Below, piece by piece: positions 1 through 10,356 of a stretch of 64,000 nucleotides of DNA. This DNA comes from Kalmusia sp. IMI 367209. Lineage: Eukaryota; Ascomycota; Dothideomycetes; Pleosporales; Didymosphaeriaceae. A program made the position numbers and the translations under genes. Where the stretch lies: positions 558,001-622,000 of the forward strand of contig JAPEUQ010000012.1 in assembly GCA_027946365.1 (NCBI GenBank). The letters run 5' to 3'. Below the pieces are notes generated by a model. It did no database searches, had not been told where the DNA came from, and saw only the letters and a program-made list of their open reading frames with translations. How positions within the stretch are numbered: position 1 is the stretch's first letter; each line of letters opens with the position of its first letter.

Positions 1-485
1 GCGACTGTGACTTGTGCAATCAAATGGTCCGGTAATATTTCCATCTGCATCCTTGCGCACACCATATCGCAGCTGCTGAGTCTCTGCATCGACGTACATC
101 CAGTTCATGATAGGCTGATTCATGGATATTTTTGTCACTAGTCCTTCGTATGCGCTATCCGGGTAAGGGAGGTAGTAACCGCAAGCCATGCAGAGAGTTT
201 CTTCGACATCACAATCTTGTGTACCGGAGTCGATGAATATCTACAGGAGCCATCAACCACGTATCGTGTGCATCAATTCATTAATATACATACCCGTCCA
301 TCTCGTAGAACGAGAGGTTCATCGTTGATTTCGCGCGCTCGTAAGGATGGCTTTATGCAATGCGCGATGAAGTTGCATCTTCGCGCGCGGTGTTCCTCTC
401 TCTTGTCTTTCGACTGTGCTTGTCGAATGGCCTCCTGGGTCCCTAAGAGACCTGGTACAGTGGCCATTGTGATCAGAAGCGACAT
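1..485 (-). CDS. Conserved fungal protein of unknown function, 5' part (3' end outside window)
   Basis: Exons 294-485 and 1-240 are separated by a 53-bp intron (241-293, GTATGT..TAG). The ATG at 485 begins MSLLITMATVPG, followed by a basic stretch (QAQSKDKREEHRARRCN). After splicing the frame reads LRDGRIFIDSG, then GYYLPYPDSAYEGLVT, a short Trp/Tyr segment (MNWMYVD) and ITGPFDC, all in one open frame to the window edge. From memory this matches a widespread ascomycete family of about 200 residues whose members share the RCN, LRDG and GYYLPYPD blocks; no function is known to me. No signal peptide or membrane segment is visible. The C-terminal part, where the family has another Trp-rich block, lies outside the window. 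The gene is transcribed leftwards, off the edge. Family assignment is fairly sure; function is unknown. Confidence 0.8.
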
Positions 486-2504
486 GGCGTGGAGAGGCGA
501 TCCACTAGGTATCTAGAGTATGCGCTGCGTGCAAGGGTTGGAAGCTGATGGTGGCAAGTTGCGCAACTCTCGTTCTAGGGAGTTCGGGTGATCTCGGGAA
601 GACCGATATCAGAACCAATCTTTCGGGATATGTGAGTCTATTACGGTGTAATTGCGGTGGGCAGAACCCAAAGCACGTCGGTGGAGTAGTCCTTCGTGAC
701 GTGTTCCCCTTATCTGGATGCAATCTCGTCAAGACGCAGGGCTATTCCAAGCGCGATCATGCAATGCCGACCTTAGGACCTGAGGTATTTCTGTACATGA
801 GACGTCGATGCGATGTCCTGCCTTGCGAAGTTTAGGCCCGCTGTAAGAATGAGGTGATTGCCAAGGTAGTATTGCAGATGGGGCTTGCGAACGAAGGCCA
901 GAGTGCCGTGACATTCACTAGCACTTGGAGGCCTGAAGAAAACATGTAGTTACCTGCAGTCTGCATAAGTTTGAGTGCCGCATACTTCCCTATTACGTAC
1001 GACTAAGGTCCCCGGCGGCAATTGGTTTGAATCAGGCGCTGGTCTGTTGGTGCAACACGACGAGCCGAGCATCATCATCCCTGTAATAACTGCTGTTATG
1101 TATGAAGAAATGCGTATATTCCGAGGACCTGGCATATTTGCAGAACCAAGTTTGTAATTGTCATTTAGTAGTAGTTATTCACCAAGCACGCGCATTTCAT
1201 CAGGGATGCCATTTTATGCGTACGTGTTCAACAATGAGAATGGTCATATCACTTTGCGCCCTAAAGAGTGATACTAGCAGCTTTGAACCTCTCCTAAGGA
1301 ACTAGATGCGAGAATTTCGTAGGTTGTTTGCATCCATGCACTGCGGTAACGACACCGCAATCGAAAGGCCCTAGTCAAGTGCCTGATTGGAACATTAAAA
1401 GGGTCACAAAAGTTCCATCATGATCAATCTTCTAAGGTCATCTTATGGTCTGGACAAAGGCCATCAAAAACGAGAAGTAGCGCGCTTTTCGTGCCAAACC
1501 ACCCTTAGGAAGTGACGAATAGTCGATCTCTGCGAATGTGTTCTACGAATACGCCATTCAACAAAGCCCAACAAACTGCGCTGTGGGTACATATTTTACT
1601 CCTCGCGCTTGATTAAATTGCAGCGGGAAGCTATGCAAGAGATATTGCGGGAGCGGAAATGCCCGTAGATAGCTGTGGTAGCGGGTCCTTTCTGATGAAT
1701 AGTATTGGCTACGCGACTTGAAACCAACGCGGGGTCAAGGTAGCAGATGTGCATCTCGTCGTTAGACGCCGCAGACGATGTCAAGTGCCGGGCAATGATC
1801 TGATTATTCTGGGGCTAATGTGTTGTACACGATCTCCAACAAGGGTATTGCTGGCTCGGTCCGCTGGCGTAGCGCTTACATTGCGTTTTTGATCTGAGAC
1901 ATTAACGTATCATTCGACCACGACGATTGTCGAGATCTCTCGTCGGAAACAGTGTGGAGGCTGCGCAATCCTTCGTTCGCTCCTTTGTTCCGGACCACGA
2001 CATCGGCAATGTTGACAGTGAAGGCACTGTGTGTACCGGCGAACTCCTACGGTGTGATCCTTGTCCGGCTATCAAAGCGCCTGCAGAGCATAAGCTATTG
2101 CTAGGGGTGTGATCCTTGCTCAGACTACTTCTGAATGTGTTGCGATCTTACAACGGTAGGTCTTACCCGATAGCTCCGCTCGACCGCGTGAGAATGGAGG
2201 TGTGAATGAAGTAAGATATACTTACCCTGGAGGACTCCACTGGGTATGTAGAGAGAACGAGTATAAGTATTCACATTGCACGAAGATTGGAAAGTGTCCA
2301 CTCAACTCCATCGCCAATTTCAGCTACACCAACACCAGCAGTACCACCAATCTTTCTACTACGGAATTGCCAGCCTCCACTATGTCTTCTTCCCGCGAGT
2401 AAGCCTACAAAATCCCGACGAACGAATTTACATACTAACCAAATCATAGCTCCGTCACTCTGTGAGACCTACTTTTCATCCACTTTCAACAAATATGTAC
2501 TCAT
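486..2504. other. Gene-free stretch
   Basis: About 2.0 kb between the 5' end of the left-edge gene and the small gene at 2505, so it should contain both promoters. All frames are broken into ORFs of under 100 codons without family resemblance, and I could not join them with plausible introns. No tRNA, long repeat or transposon end was recognised. A short segment at 2382-2456 has an ATG followed by GTAAGC and a later AG and could be a 5'-untranslated intron of the gene at 2505, but this is weak. Confidence 0.5.
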
Positions 2505-2753
2505 ATGCGTAGACCTAACCTGAATGCCTCCGATGACGGCCATGCCGCCGGTGGTCGCCGGGGTCTCACAAACATCAAGTCTGGCCCAAACTCGGCTCTC
2601 AATCAGGCCCCGGGAAGTTTACTCAAGGGAGCGACAGATGCAAACGGCAACTTGAAAGATGCAAGCTTGATGGTGGGCATCAAACTCGACCTTGAGGCTG
2701 AGGTGCACTTGACGGCTAGAGTCCGTGGAGATATCACCATTGGACTGTACTAG
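2505..2753 (+). CDS. Small conserved protein (82 aa), function unknown
   Basis: A single-exon ORF encodes 82 residues. The first half is polar and Gly/Asn/Ala-rich (RRGLTNIKSG, LNQAPGSLLKGATDANGN), probably disordered. The last 25 residues alternate charged and aliphatic residues (VGIKLDLEAEV, HLTARVRGDITIGLY) and end flush with the stop. I recall this C-terminal block, with K-L-D-L-E-A-E-V and a terminal GD-I-x-x-GL, from small proteins of Dothideomycetes; no function is known to me. The charged-aliphatic alternation suggests an amphipathic beta hairpin or helix. The ATG at 2505 is the only one giving the whole frame; a 5'-UTR intron upstream is possible. A strong hairpin begins 30 bases after the stop. 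Confidence 0.65.
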   Translation: MRRPNLNASDDGHAAGGRRGLTNIKSGPNSALNQAPGSLLKGATDANGNLKDASLMVGIKLDLEAEVHLTARVRGDITIGLY

Positions 2754-2782
2754 TGGGGTCGGCATTACAGCTCTTTCTCGAT

Positions 2783-2822
2783 TGATCTCACCGATCGAAG
2801 GCTGAGACGATCGGTGAGATCA
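2783..2822. repeat. Perfect inverted repeat, 15-bp arms with 10-base loop
   Basis: The arms at 2783-2797 (TGATCTCACCGATCG) and 2808-2822 (its exact reverse complement) flank a 10-base loop, AAGGCTGAGA. The structure begins 30 bases after the stop codon of the small gene at 2505-2753, so it would form a stem-loop in its 3' untranslated region. A perfect 15-bp arm with a short loop is unlikely by chance in ordinary spacer. It could act in 3'-end processing or mRNA stability, be a palindromic protein-binding site, or be the remnant of a small inverted-repeat element. The sequence is certain; the role is not. Confidence 0.85.
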
Positions 2823-3366
2823 CTTATCGCAATGGGTACTTGCATCCTGATGAAATCGCCAATGTCTATGGCTAGGTTCGGAGACTTCATAGGCAATATT
2901 CAATTTCGCAGTCGGGTTAGGTTCTACATAATTCTACGAGTGAATGGGAGAATGAACGTGCGTCGGAATATTTCCAGGACTTCAACAACAGAGTCTAAAA
3001 CAGGACCTAATATTAGTCTCGCAATGTGTTCATCCATGCCATCTCTGCTTAGATCGTCAAGCATCACTTGTTAATGTAAAATTTGTTCCATATTGCGTTT
3101 TCGGATTGTCTACTGACTACTACATCTCAGTTTCCAGGGGCATTCATCCAATCTCTTCAACGCGTCAGAAACTTAATCAAACATTGGACTCTTGAGTGTA
3201 AAATGTTTAGATCTTGCGCTTTGATGGCTCGAGTTCGACATTCATGAAGTTCAACCTGAAGTTCTCAAATAGAGCCTGGCTGAAGTCAGCAGTCTGTACA
3301 CTGTAAGCGAGTTGGTAATAGTAATATTACTGAGATCAAGGGGGCCGGCGCCTCATAGCGGCCTCT
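2823..3366. other. Spacer between 3' ends of the small gene and the BTB gene
   Basis: These 540 bases separate two converging genes. A short open frame (2814-3074, +) crosses the hairpin and resembles nothing I know. Nothing else was recognised. Confidence 0.5.
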
Positions 3367-4064
3367 CTAATCTTCTTTCACCAAGTAAGCCTCCATGCTG
3401 CTTCTCGGACCTGCTTTCCTCATGGCAGGTCGAAGGTCTAATAGGGCAGAGGAGAGGTCGAAAAGAAACTCTTTAGGGAACCCGTCGTAGTCATTGAGAT
3501 GCTCTCTAGATGCATAATAGGCGAAGAGGTCCACTAATAGCTTTCGCAAAGCAGAACCAAACATTGTACGGCCATATATAGCCTTGATATTGTCTAGTTC
3601 AGGCAGGACCCAATTTTTCTCCCCTCGAACTTCTCGCACTGCTTTCACCAGCGCCTTGGTGGCTGCATTCTTGCTTCGGACGTCTTGGAACTTATCAGCA
3701 AGAGTGTAGAGATTGATAGCCATCCACCGCTCATATCTTGCAGCGGCCCTGATATTGGTCTGGTCTGAATCGATAGACATGTTGCCTGTGTACAAGTAAC
3801 GAAGATATACGCTGAAAACTGTAGGCTCGTCCTCTGGTAGGTCAATAGCGCAATCCTTGGCCTCTCTCCAATCCCCCTCGAGAGCCTTCTGAAAGAAAAC
3901 CGAACGCTCTTTGAGAATGGGCGGATGAACGAAGAAGACTTTCTCGTTGCCGTTCTTGCCAAATGTGATCTTCACAATGTCGCGGTAGCTGTGCGATCAA
4001 TCCGTGAGCTATTGCAGTCTGTTTCAGGGCCATCTACTCACTCTGAGATCTCTTCTGGTGTCAT
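3367..4064 (-). CDS. BTB/POZ domain protein
   Basis: Two exons, 4042-4064 and 3367-3988, are joined across a 53-bp intron (3989-4041, GTGAGT..CAG) and encode 214 residues. The short first exon gives MTPEEIS and the junction makes an Asp codon leading into YRDIVKITFG. The BTB fold covers roughly residues 9-105, with the hallmarks of the fungal class: a short KITFGKNG strand, VFFVHPPIL followed by RSVFFQKAL (the usual His-x-x-x-L...S-x-F-F pattern), DLPEDEPTVFSVYLRYLYTG, and a later NLYTLADKFQD helix. The C-terminal half is helical. Such proteins are often Cul3 adaptors or orphan oligomerisation proteins; no BACK, Kelch or MATH domain is present, so partner and substrate cannot be named. A palindromic promoter element lies about 210 bases upstream (4272-4291). 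Confidence 0.88.
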
Positions 4065-4879
4065 GATTGAATAATTGGAAGCCGTGACTCTTGGGAAGTC
4101 GTATTAGCTTCAAGGTCTCCTGTAGACTTTGGCACTGGGAGACACTGCAGGGGCGTGAGATAAAGTGGATGAAGAAATGGTACTAAGATGAAGTGGAGGG
4201 TTTAAGAGATTTACGGTAATTTACCCGCAAAGAATTACTGTGGTGAAGATGAAAGTGAAGCCAAAAAGAGCGACGTCACCTCACGTGACGTGGCTGTCAT
4301 TAGGAAGGCACGACATAGCTATTCGAGGCAATTTTGCAAGTTCTTAGAACACTGGCGACCTTTCACTTTGAAGTGATACTGTGTTGTTCTTCGTTAGAGC
4401 CCTGCAATCTAATTTCGAAATGCGTATTACTTCGAGCTACGAAATACAAGCGCAGGCTATGTAAAACATGATAACATACTAATCTAACCTGCATTGGCCG
4501 ATACTCATTATTCAAATTGTATCAAAATCTGAGAACACATTTCCTGAAATGCAGCTTGTCGATCTGCTCGCTTGGGCGACCAATGCTGTCATACTCCTAT
4601 CTCGGCTTGCCGTTTTAAACCATAGCCATGAAGCTCCGCGATCAACTATCTGTAAGCCTAGTGTTTCTTCTCCATACCTTTCTTTATATCTGCCTCGATG
4701 ACCTAGAACAAGAGTTCTGCGTGAAATTTGCCATCGGACTTAGGATAAGTTCACGTAAGAACTTTACAAGCCAGATCTCTGCTTTCGTACACATGAGAAG
4801 GTAGTTATAATCCGCGCTGACGAACAGATCAACAAGAAATTGCCAAGCAAGATATCCTTTTAAGCTTTGATGATCGTCG
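4065..4879. other. Spacer holding the BTB-gene promoter
   Basis: It lies between the start of the BTB gene and the 3' end of the next minus-strand gene. It contains the palindromic site listed separately and an A/T-rich part around 4430-4560. A short minus-strand ORF (4684-4929) only overlaps the tail of the neighbouring gene in another frame. No gene recognised. Confidence 0.5.
4272..4291. promoter_or_regulatory. CRE half-site and E-box cluster with dyad symmetry
   Basis: A GACGTCAC element (4272-4279) is followed by the palindrome TCACGTGA (4281-4288), which contains the E-box CACGTG. ACGTCAC (4273-4279) and GTGACGT (4285-4291) are inverted repeats. These are consensus-like sites for bZIP (ATF/CREB) and bHLH factors. 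The site lies about 210 bases upstream of the BTB gene's ATG, a normal promoter distance in fungi. Binding is inferred from the consensus only. Confidence 0.4.
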
Positions 4880-5735
4880 CTATCTCTTAACATAATTCTC
4901 CCCCGGCGGCAATTCTTGCAGCTTGCCATCCCTATACTCTAACGGACGGTCAACAACCCATTCCACCGCCGCAGCTGCTGATCCCGTAATGACTACATTT
5001 GATGCAAGCAATCCTGCATCCTCATGCCAGCCCCCGGCATCCAGGTTATAATTCTGTATATCTTCCAATCTTTCCTCCGCAGTCTCAATCCCTAGCGCTT
5101 CTTGTATCGCTTCCACAGGTGCATTCACCACCTCGTTAAAGTCCTGAATCCCGCTTGTATCCACAAGCGCTTCATGCAGCAAGCCCGTGTCACTGAATGC
5201 AGTGGCAGGGAATGCGAGGAGCAGATCATCATGACCCAGCGTGATCGGGATGAGAATCGCTTTTCTCAAGCATGACTCGGCCGAGTCCTCGAGCTACGTC
5301 TCGCTTTCGGATGCGTAATCCTCTACCGTTCATTTGTTGCGCGAGCTCTTTTCTGTCCTTCTCGGCACGATGCAGGATGTACACGTTTATTCCAGCGGGC
5401 AATACTATGTGTGGTAAGACTGGGGCTAGAACACTTGCGGAGACCAGGCCGATGGAGCCGCGACTAATATGACGCGTTACTTGTCGAACGTTGGCATTGA
5501 ATTTATCTTGATCTGATGGTTTTTTGAGCTCTGGATGCTCCGATTCTAGTAAACGCTTGTTCTTGTGGTGTTTGTGGGTTTTGTAGGCTGCGACGACGGT
5601 GGGGACGGCCATTATAGGCATTACGGGGGTGAGCAAGGCGGAGAAGCCGGTTACTGCCGCGCCGAAGGCGCGTTTATGTCTCGACTTGGAGTAGGCGGCT
5701 TGGATATTTGGGTCGAAGTTGCTGGCTGTCGACAT
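4880..5735 (-). pseudogene. Two-helix membrane-type conserved protein, split by a one-base frameshift
   Basis: The ATG at 5735 opens a frame (5229-5735) with two long hydrophobic segments: residues about 24-50 (AVTGFSALLTPVMPIMAVPTV) and 96-117 (IGLVSASVLAPVLPHIVLPA), separated by a Lys/His-rich loop. After RKRDVARGLGRVMLEK the frame fails, and coding continues in the next frame to 4880 with LGHDDLLLAFPATAF, a long acidic helical region and a final PPGENY. The change falls at a run of four A (5261-5264): reading one A fewer gives one continuous frame of about 285 residues. Related fungal proteins I recall have a hydrophobic helix plus GHxD at this point. Either the allele is broken or the base is a sequencing error. 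An alternative 43-bp intron (5193-5235) would restore frame but has a poor GTCATG donor and removes conserved-looking residues. Function unknown. Confidence 0.6.
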
Positions 5736-7813
5736 TGTGGTGATTCGCTCTTGGGTGTTGATGGTAAAATGTCTGGATATGCAAGTTATTCACTTGTCTA
5801 TTGATTCGTTACTGTTTAGACGGTAGTGATTGGCAAAACAGTTGATTTTTGTATGAGAACCACTACTTCATATATATATCAAATGAGGGGATCATCAGGC
5901 TGAAGTTACACATAATGCCACACGATAACTTTCAAAATCTACCTTGGGGCGCAGTTTCGGCCCCCTCTAGAGTCATAGCATTATACCCAATAGTCGCTCT
6001 CCGTAATGTTAAAAGATACTGAGATATTACTCGAAACAGATATAGAGTTATTCAGAGATATGGAAGGGTGGTGGGGTCCAAGAATAATGTGCAAATATGG
6101 TGGCGCAGCTACAGAATTGCGACCGCCTGAACGTTCGGCTCTTTACACATCTGGTCGTGAAACATGCAGTCCTACATCTGGCATATATACAAACCGATTA
6201 TCATGTAGTGTTGCCTTCAACATAAAACCCTCTTACTTGCCTACTCGATGCAAAGTCCGCTTTCCATATTTGTCAACAAACTCAGGGTGATTCACTCCGT
6301 GTTTTAGACCTAGTGAGCCGACACTGTTAGCCTTTGAATTTTGTTCTGCTGCAACGAAAGCAGCGCAGAGTCTTTTCATGTGACATGGTAGGGCATTTTT
6401 GGAAAGTAAATTGCGATGTTGTGTAACTGGAACAGGCAACTCCACGGAAGGTGGCTGTGCTGCTTAGCGCTTTGGGCTGAGTACTGAGCCCACCTCGCAA
6501 AAAGGTTTCCCTATTCGGAACGTCAGCTCTACACAAAACAAGCCTTGCTAAGTATCGGTAGGAGAAACGCAGCCATATATAATGGTTGTCTATGCCAACA
6601 GATTATTCCCACTGTACACCAAGGCCGATCAAATTACTATTACGATAGCAGAGACGAGGTCTATATCATACTACATCATCCCTTCTTGAGAAATCCACCT
6701 CAGTCTCTAACTACACTTTTTTCCTTGCAGCCATCGCGACATATCTTTACCCCTATATGCTGCCGTATGGCCTACATAAACTTCTAAGCAAACACTAATA
6801 CCTGCACACATCAAACTATTGGTGCAATTCATATTTATGAGAAAGGGAGAGGTCCCATATTTTCGCCTATTACATTGCTAGGCAGTGCGTGGTATTGATT
6901 AGATACCCAATTGTGCACCGCATTTATCGACAAGCCAGGATCTGCCGACACCTACTGATTCGTCTTGATGTTCTACGTCAGTATGTTCTTGATAATGAGA
7001 CTGGAATAATCGAGGTATAAGACGATCATATATTGATTCATTATAGAACTAGAAGAGACACGGGAGTGGTTCTCTAAGCATCTAAGATCTTGATCATTGT
7101 AGCGAGCCGTAGTAGTATCCCTCGGATGCTCTAATTTCCCAAGAAAGAGTCCACAGATAGTATAAAAATTTCCGGTCGGTTGAACTAGACTTCAAGAGGC
7201 AAGAGGAAAGTAGAGCTATCATGGAAATAAGCTTGCGTCGCATTGACAGTGGGCTATAGTGCAGAGACATTAGCCGACTTCTCGCTACTTTCCTCAACAC
7301 TCCAGCTACCTAGGCCTATTGCTTTATCTCGTTATTTTCACATTATAATATACAGCATAGATCTTCTTTCGAGAGCTCATATCCCTCTCATTGTTGGCAG
7401 CGTTATCGAGGGCTTATGAGCCGTAGGAGACTTTGCCGGAGCGCACCTCAGGGCAGCCTAGGGGGTAATCATGGCCACGGCTTGAAGCATGTGACAACGA
7501 TTGTACAAGATGATTAGAAGACCCGTGTCGATGGGAAAGACGCATCCTCGTTCGTGTTGGCCTTTACAAGCTTAGCGGGGCAGTGCTACCATCCCAGCAA
7601 CAGTCTGCATACTAATAGGCGCCTACAACCTCAGCCTCTTCACGAGCCACTTCTTCCATCCCAATAACAGCCAAAACAACACGCATCAAAGATCATGATA
7701 CTGTGCTAGAACAGCATTCACAAGGTTCCATCGCAGCCGCTTCTTGATGCATAACACTCCACGCTGTGAAGAACCGACCTGGGTTTTGGCCCCCACTACA
7801 GCCTCGTCCTACC
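5736..7813. other. Gene-free stretch
   Basis: About 2.1 kb between divergent genes, partly A/T-rich (5860-7350). All frames are short (under 95 codons) and unlike known families. It should contain the promoters of the membrane-type gene and of the G-alpha-like gene. The 7600-7800 part is C-rich, as is usual just upstream of fungal starts. Confidence 0.5.
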
Positions 7814-9890
7814 ATGGCCGACCCATTGACAGTCATCGGAGGTGTCGCATCAACCGTTCAGATCATCGACATTCTCACCAAAGCAGTCGCCGTCCTTAAT
7901 ACACTCCGTGCGCAATGGCAAAGCTCCGACATTGCCCTCATCAGTTTAACTTCCCAATTGGGAGCCCTCAGCGCCGCACTCTCCAAAATCCAAGAATGGA
8001 TGGAAAGTGCGATCGAGGAAGTCCATCACCAACTGGTCATGGATCTGAATACTGCGATTAATTGCTGCAAAATGCTTGCGGCTAAGGTGTATACTGAGAT
8101 TAGTGATTTGCAAAGCGGAAACGGCGGGAAGATGCTGGCGACAGCGAAGGCGAGGTTCTTGTTTAGGAGAAGTGGGGTGGGTGAGCTACAGAACATGATT
8201 GACCGGCAGACTGCTACGCTGACGTTGCTTCTTACTGCATGTAACAGGTACGCACTTTTCCTCAGCACTCAATATAATCAAGGCTAATCCTTCCGAGTAA
8301 ATCGCTATCAAAACAACAAGAGATATTAGGAGCTTCAGGGGTCCGTAAGAGGATGGACATTGTGCAGAAAGACTCGGAGTCGCTTCATGTTCTTGCCGAT
8401 ACATCGTCTTTCCTCTCAAGAAATACAGAGAGAAGCTCACGATTGTCTATGCTGTTTGATTTCGACGAGCAGCTATTTTCTTCGAAGCCTTACAAAGCTA
8501 TGATCCGCAAGACTGTCAAGCTCTCGATCCGTTCACCGGAGAAGGACGGCCCAGGGCCAGAAGAAGTTGTCACTAGCGTATCTAGTGACGCAGTGGGATC
8601 AAAAACACCGAAAGTACCTTTATTGAGTAGCATCGACCAGCCAACTACAGTTGGACCAAAGGAAATCACGAAAATCGTGATGCTAGGTACATTCACTCCC
8701 CCCCTTGGAAAGCGGCTGTGAGGCTAATCGTTGAAAAGGTCAAGGAGAAGCCGCGAAGACTACATTTGTGAAGCAGATGCAATGGATGTATGCCTCTGGT
8801 TTCTCCACAGATGAGCGGAAAGTCTGGCAGAGCACTATATACGATGACCTTGTGACAGTATTTGGCTTGCTTGTGAAGACTCGTCAAGAACTCTGGAAGA
8901 ACACTATACAATACGACCATGAATTTTCGGTAAGTACTGTCGTTATGCTGATTCGATTACTTCCATCTAATTAATCACGGATATATAGGATCAAGTGGAT
9001 CTAGTTCATAGTACCCTCGAAAGTGAACAAGAAGATAAATTTCCCTTCGCATTTGCAAGCGTATTTAGGCGACTTGTCAGAGAGTACGCACCAATAGCCC
9101 GTGAAACTCTTGGTCCCAATTGTTTGCCTAAAAATCTCGATTAGTAAGTCGCATTGCATGCTGTCAATGCAACAACAGCTGACCATTGAAGCTTCGTGGA
9201 ACACCTCGATCGCATATGTAGCGCTGCCTACACCCCTACTAGCGAAGACATCTTTCAAGCCCGAGCGCGCACCACGGGCATCCACAAGTACCGTTTCAGT
9301 GTACCTGATCACGGCATATATCACTTCTACGATGTAGGGGGTGAAAGAGTAGAGCGCAAGAAATGGATCAACATATTTGATCAAAACTCCCATGTCTTAC
9401 TATTCGTACCTATGGACTCGTATGACCAAGTTTTATATGAGGACGAGGCAACTGTAAGCCGCACCCACATACGCTTGTGAACCTCACCCTGACCACTCAT
9501 CAGATCCGCATGCAGGAAGCCCTCGCACTCTTCGGCTCTCTCGCTAATAGTACGAATTGGTGGACACAGAGCAAGATTTTTCTCTGCTTCACTAAGTACG
9601 ACCTCTTTGAGAAGAAGATCAGCGCAGGGTCGAGTCTGTTAAGTGACTATTTTCCGGAGTACGATGGTCCTCCGACGGATGTGCTGGCAGCGAGAAAGTA
9701 TCTCACAGATAGATTTACGAATTTGTTGGAGCAGCGGAGCGAGCTGGACGTCTTCTACTTCAACGCCACGAATACCGAGGAAGTGCGAGGAGTGGTGGAA
9801 ACGATACTTGGGAATGGATATCCACGGTCGGGTTATTATTGTTTTGATAAGAGGACAGATTCCCTTAGCTTGAACATGAATATGAAATAG
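7814..9890 (+). CDS. G-protein alpha-subunit-like protein with Helo-like (NLR-type) N-terminus
   Basis: Six exons (7814-8247, 8352-8686, 8739-8929, 8989-9143, 9192-9453, 9504-9890) encode 587 residues, against about 355 in ordinary G-alpha. Residues 1 to about 145 (MADPLTVIGGVASTVQIIDIL...) match the fungal Helo-like N-terminal domain of STAND/NLR proteins. A linker (RLSMLFDFDEQLF) leads to the G-alpha part: P-loop GQGEAAKTT (257-265; normally GAGESGKST), switch I RARTTGI (396-402), switch II DVGGERVERKKW (419-430), TKYDLF (489-494; normally NKxDLF) and NATNT (546-550; normally TCATDT). The switch II catalytic Gln is Glu. The helical insert, with LPKNLDYFVEHLDRI before switch I, is present. 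The N-terminal Gly/Cys lipidation motif of true G-alpha is absent. The intron 1 acceptor (after 8351) is an unusual GAG chosen by frame. It is probably a nucleotide-binding signalling protein linked to non-self recognition; partner and ligand unknown. Confidence 0.9.
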
Positions 9891-10356
9891 ATCCCAAGAG
9901 GGAGAATAATATTAAAAGCCCTTAACCAGCCACCAATCTAGCTTGGAATCATGTTGTGGGTGAAGATCATGTAGGTGGATGATTGCATTTCGTACCTTCC
10001 CAAGGATGAATCAGCAGCTCCTGCTATCGGAGACAGACTCCGAGCACGAGCACGGTATGGCGAGATGGCCGCTAGCACTCTTCCACACGAACATAAACCT
10101 TCAAATGTCACAGGGTAAACGGTTATCGAATGTAATAGTTCAGCCTCGCCGCGTACAACGGCGATGCATAAGCGTGCGACTAGGCTGATTGAAGCATGAT
10201 GCAAAGTCGGATATAAATCGGACCAGGGCCTTCCCGCGCGTCACTGAGACAACGAAACGAACGAACTCCACCGCACTCCCTCGACGCTACTCCCCGCACC
10301 GCCACAGCTTGCTCCGCGGTCGAGGATGTGTCTGTGGGCCGGTTCGCGATCTCAGC
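9891..10356. other. Promoter region of the Ldb17-like gene
   Basis: These 466 bases separate two genes on the same strand. The last 150 bases are C-rich and purine-poor, typical of a fungal 5' leader. ORFs crossing it have no family resemblance. Confidence 0.5.

Noticed and set aside
5193..5235. 43-bp intron that would restore frame in the membrane-type gene
   Set aside because: The donor GTCATG is poor, the branch site is weak and it would remove a conserved-looking GHDDLLLAF segment. The frameshift at the A run explains the data better, though a real 43-bp intron does exist at 55685-55727.
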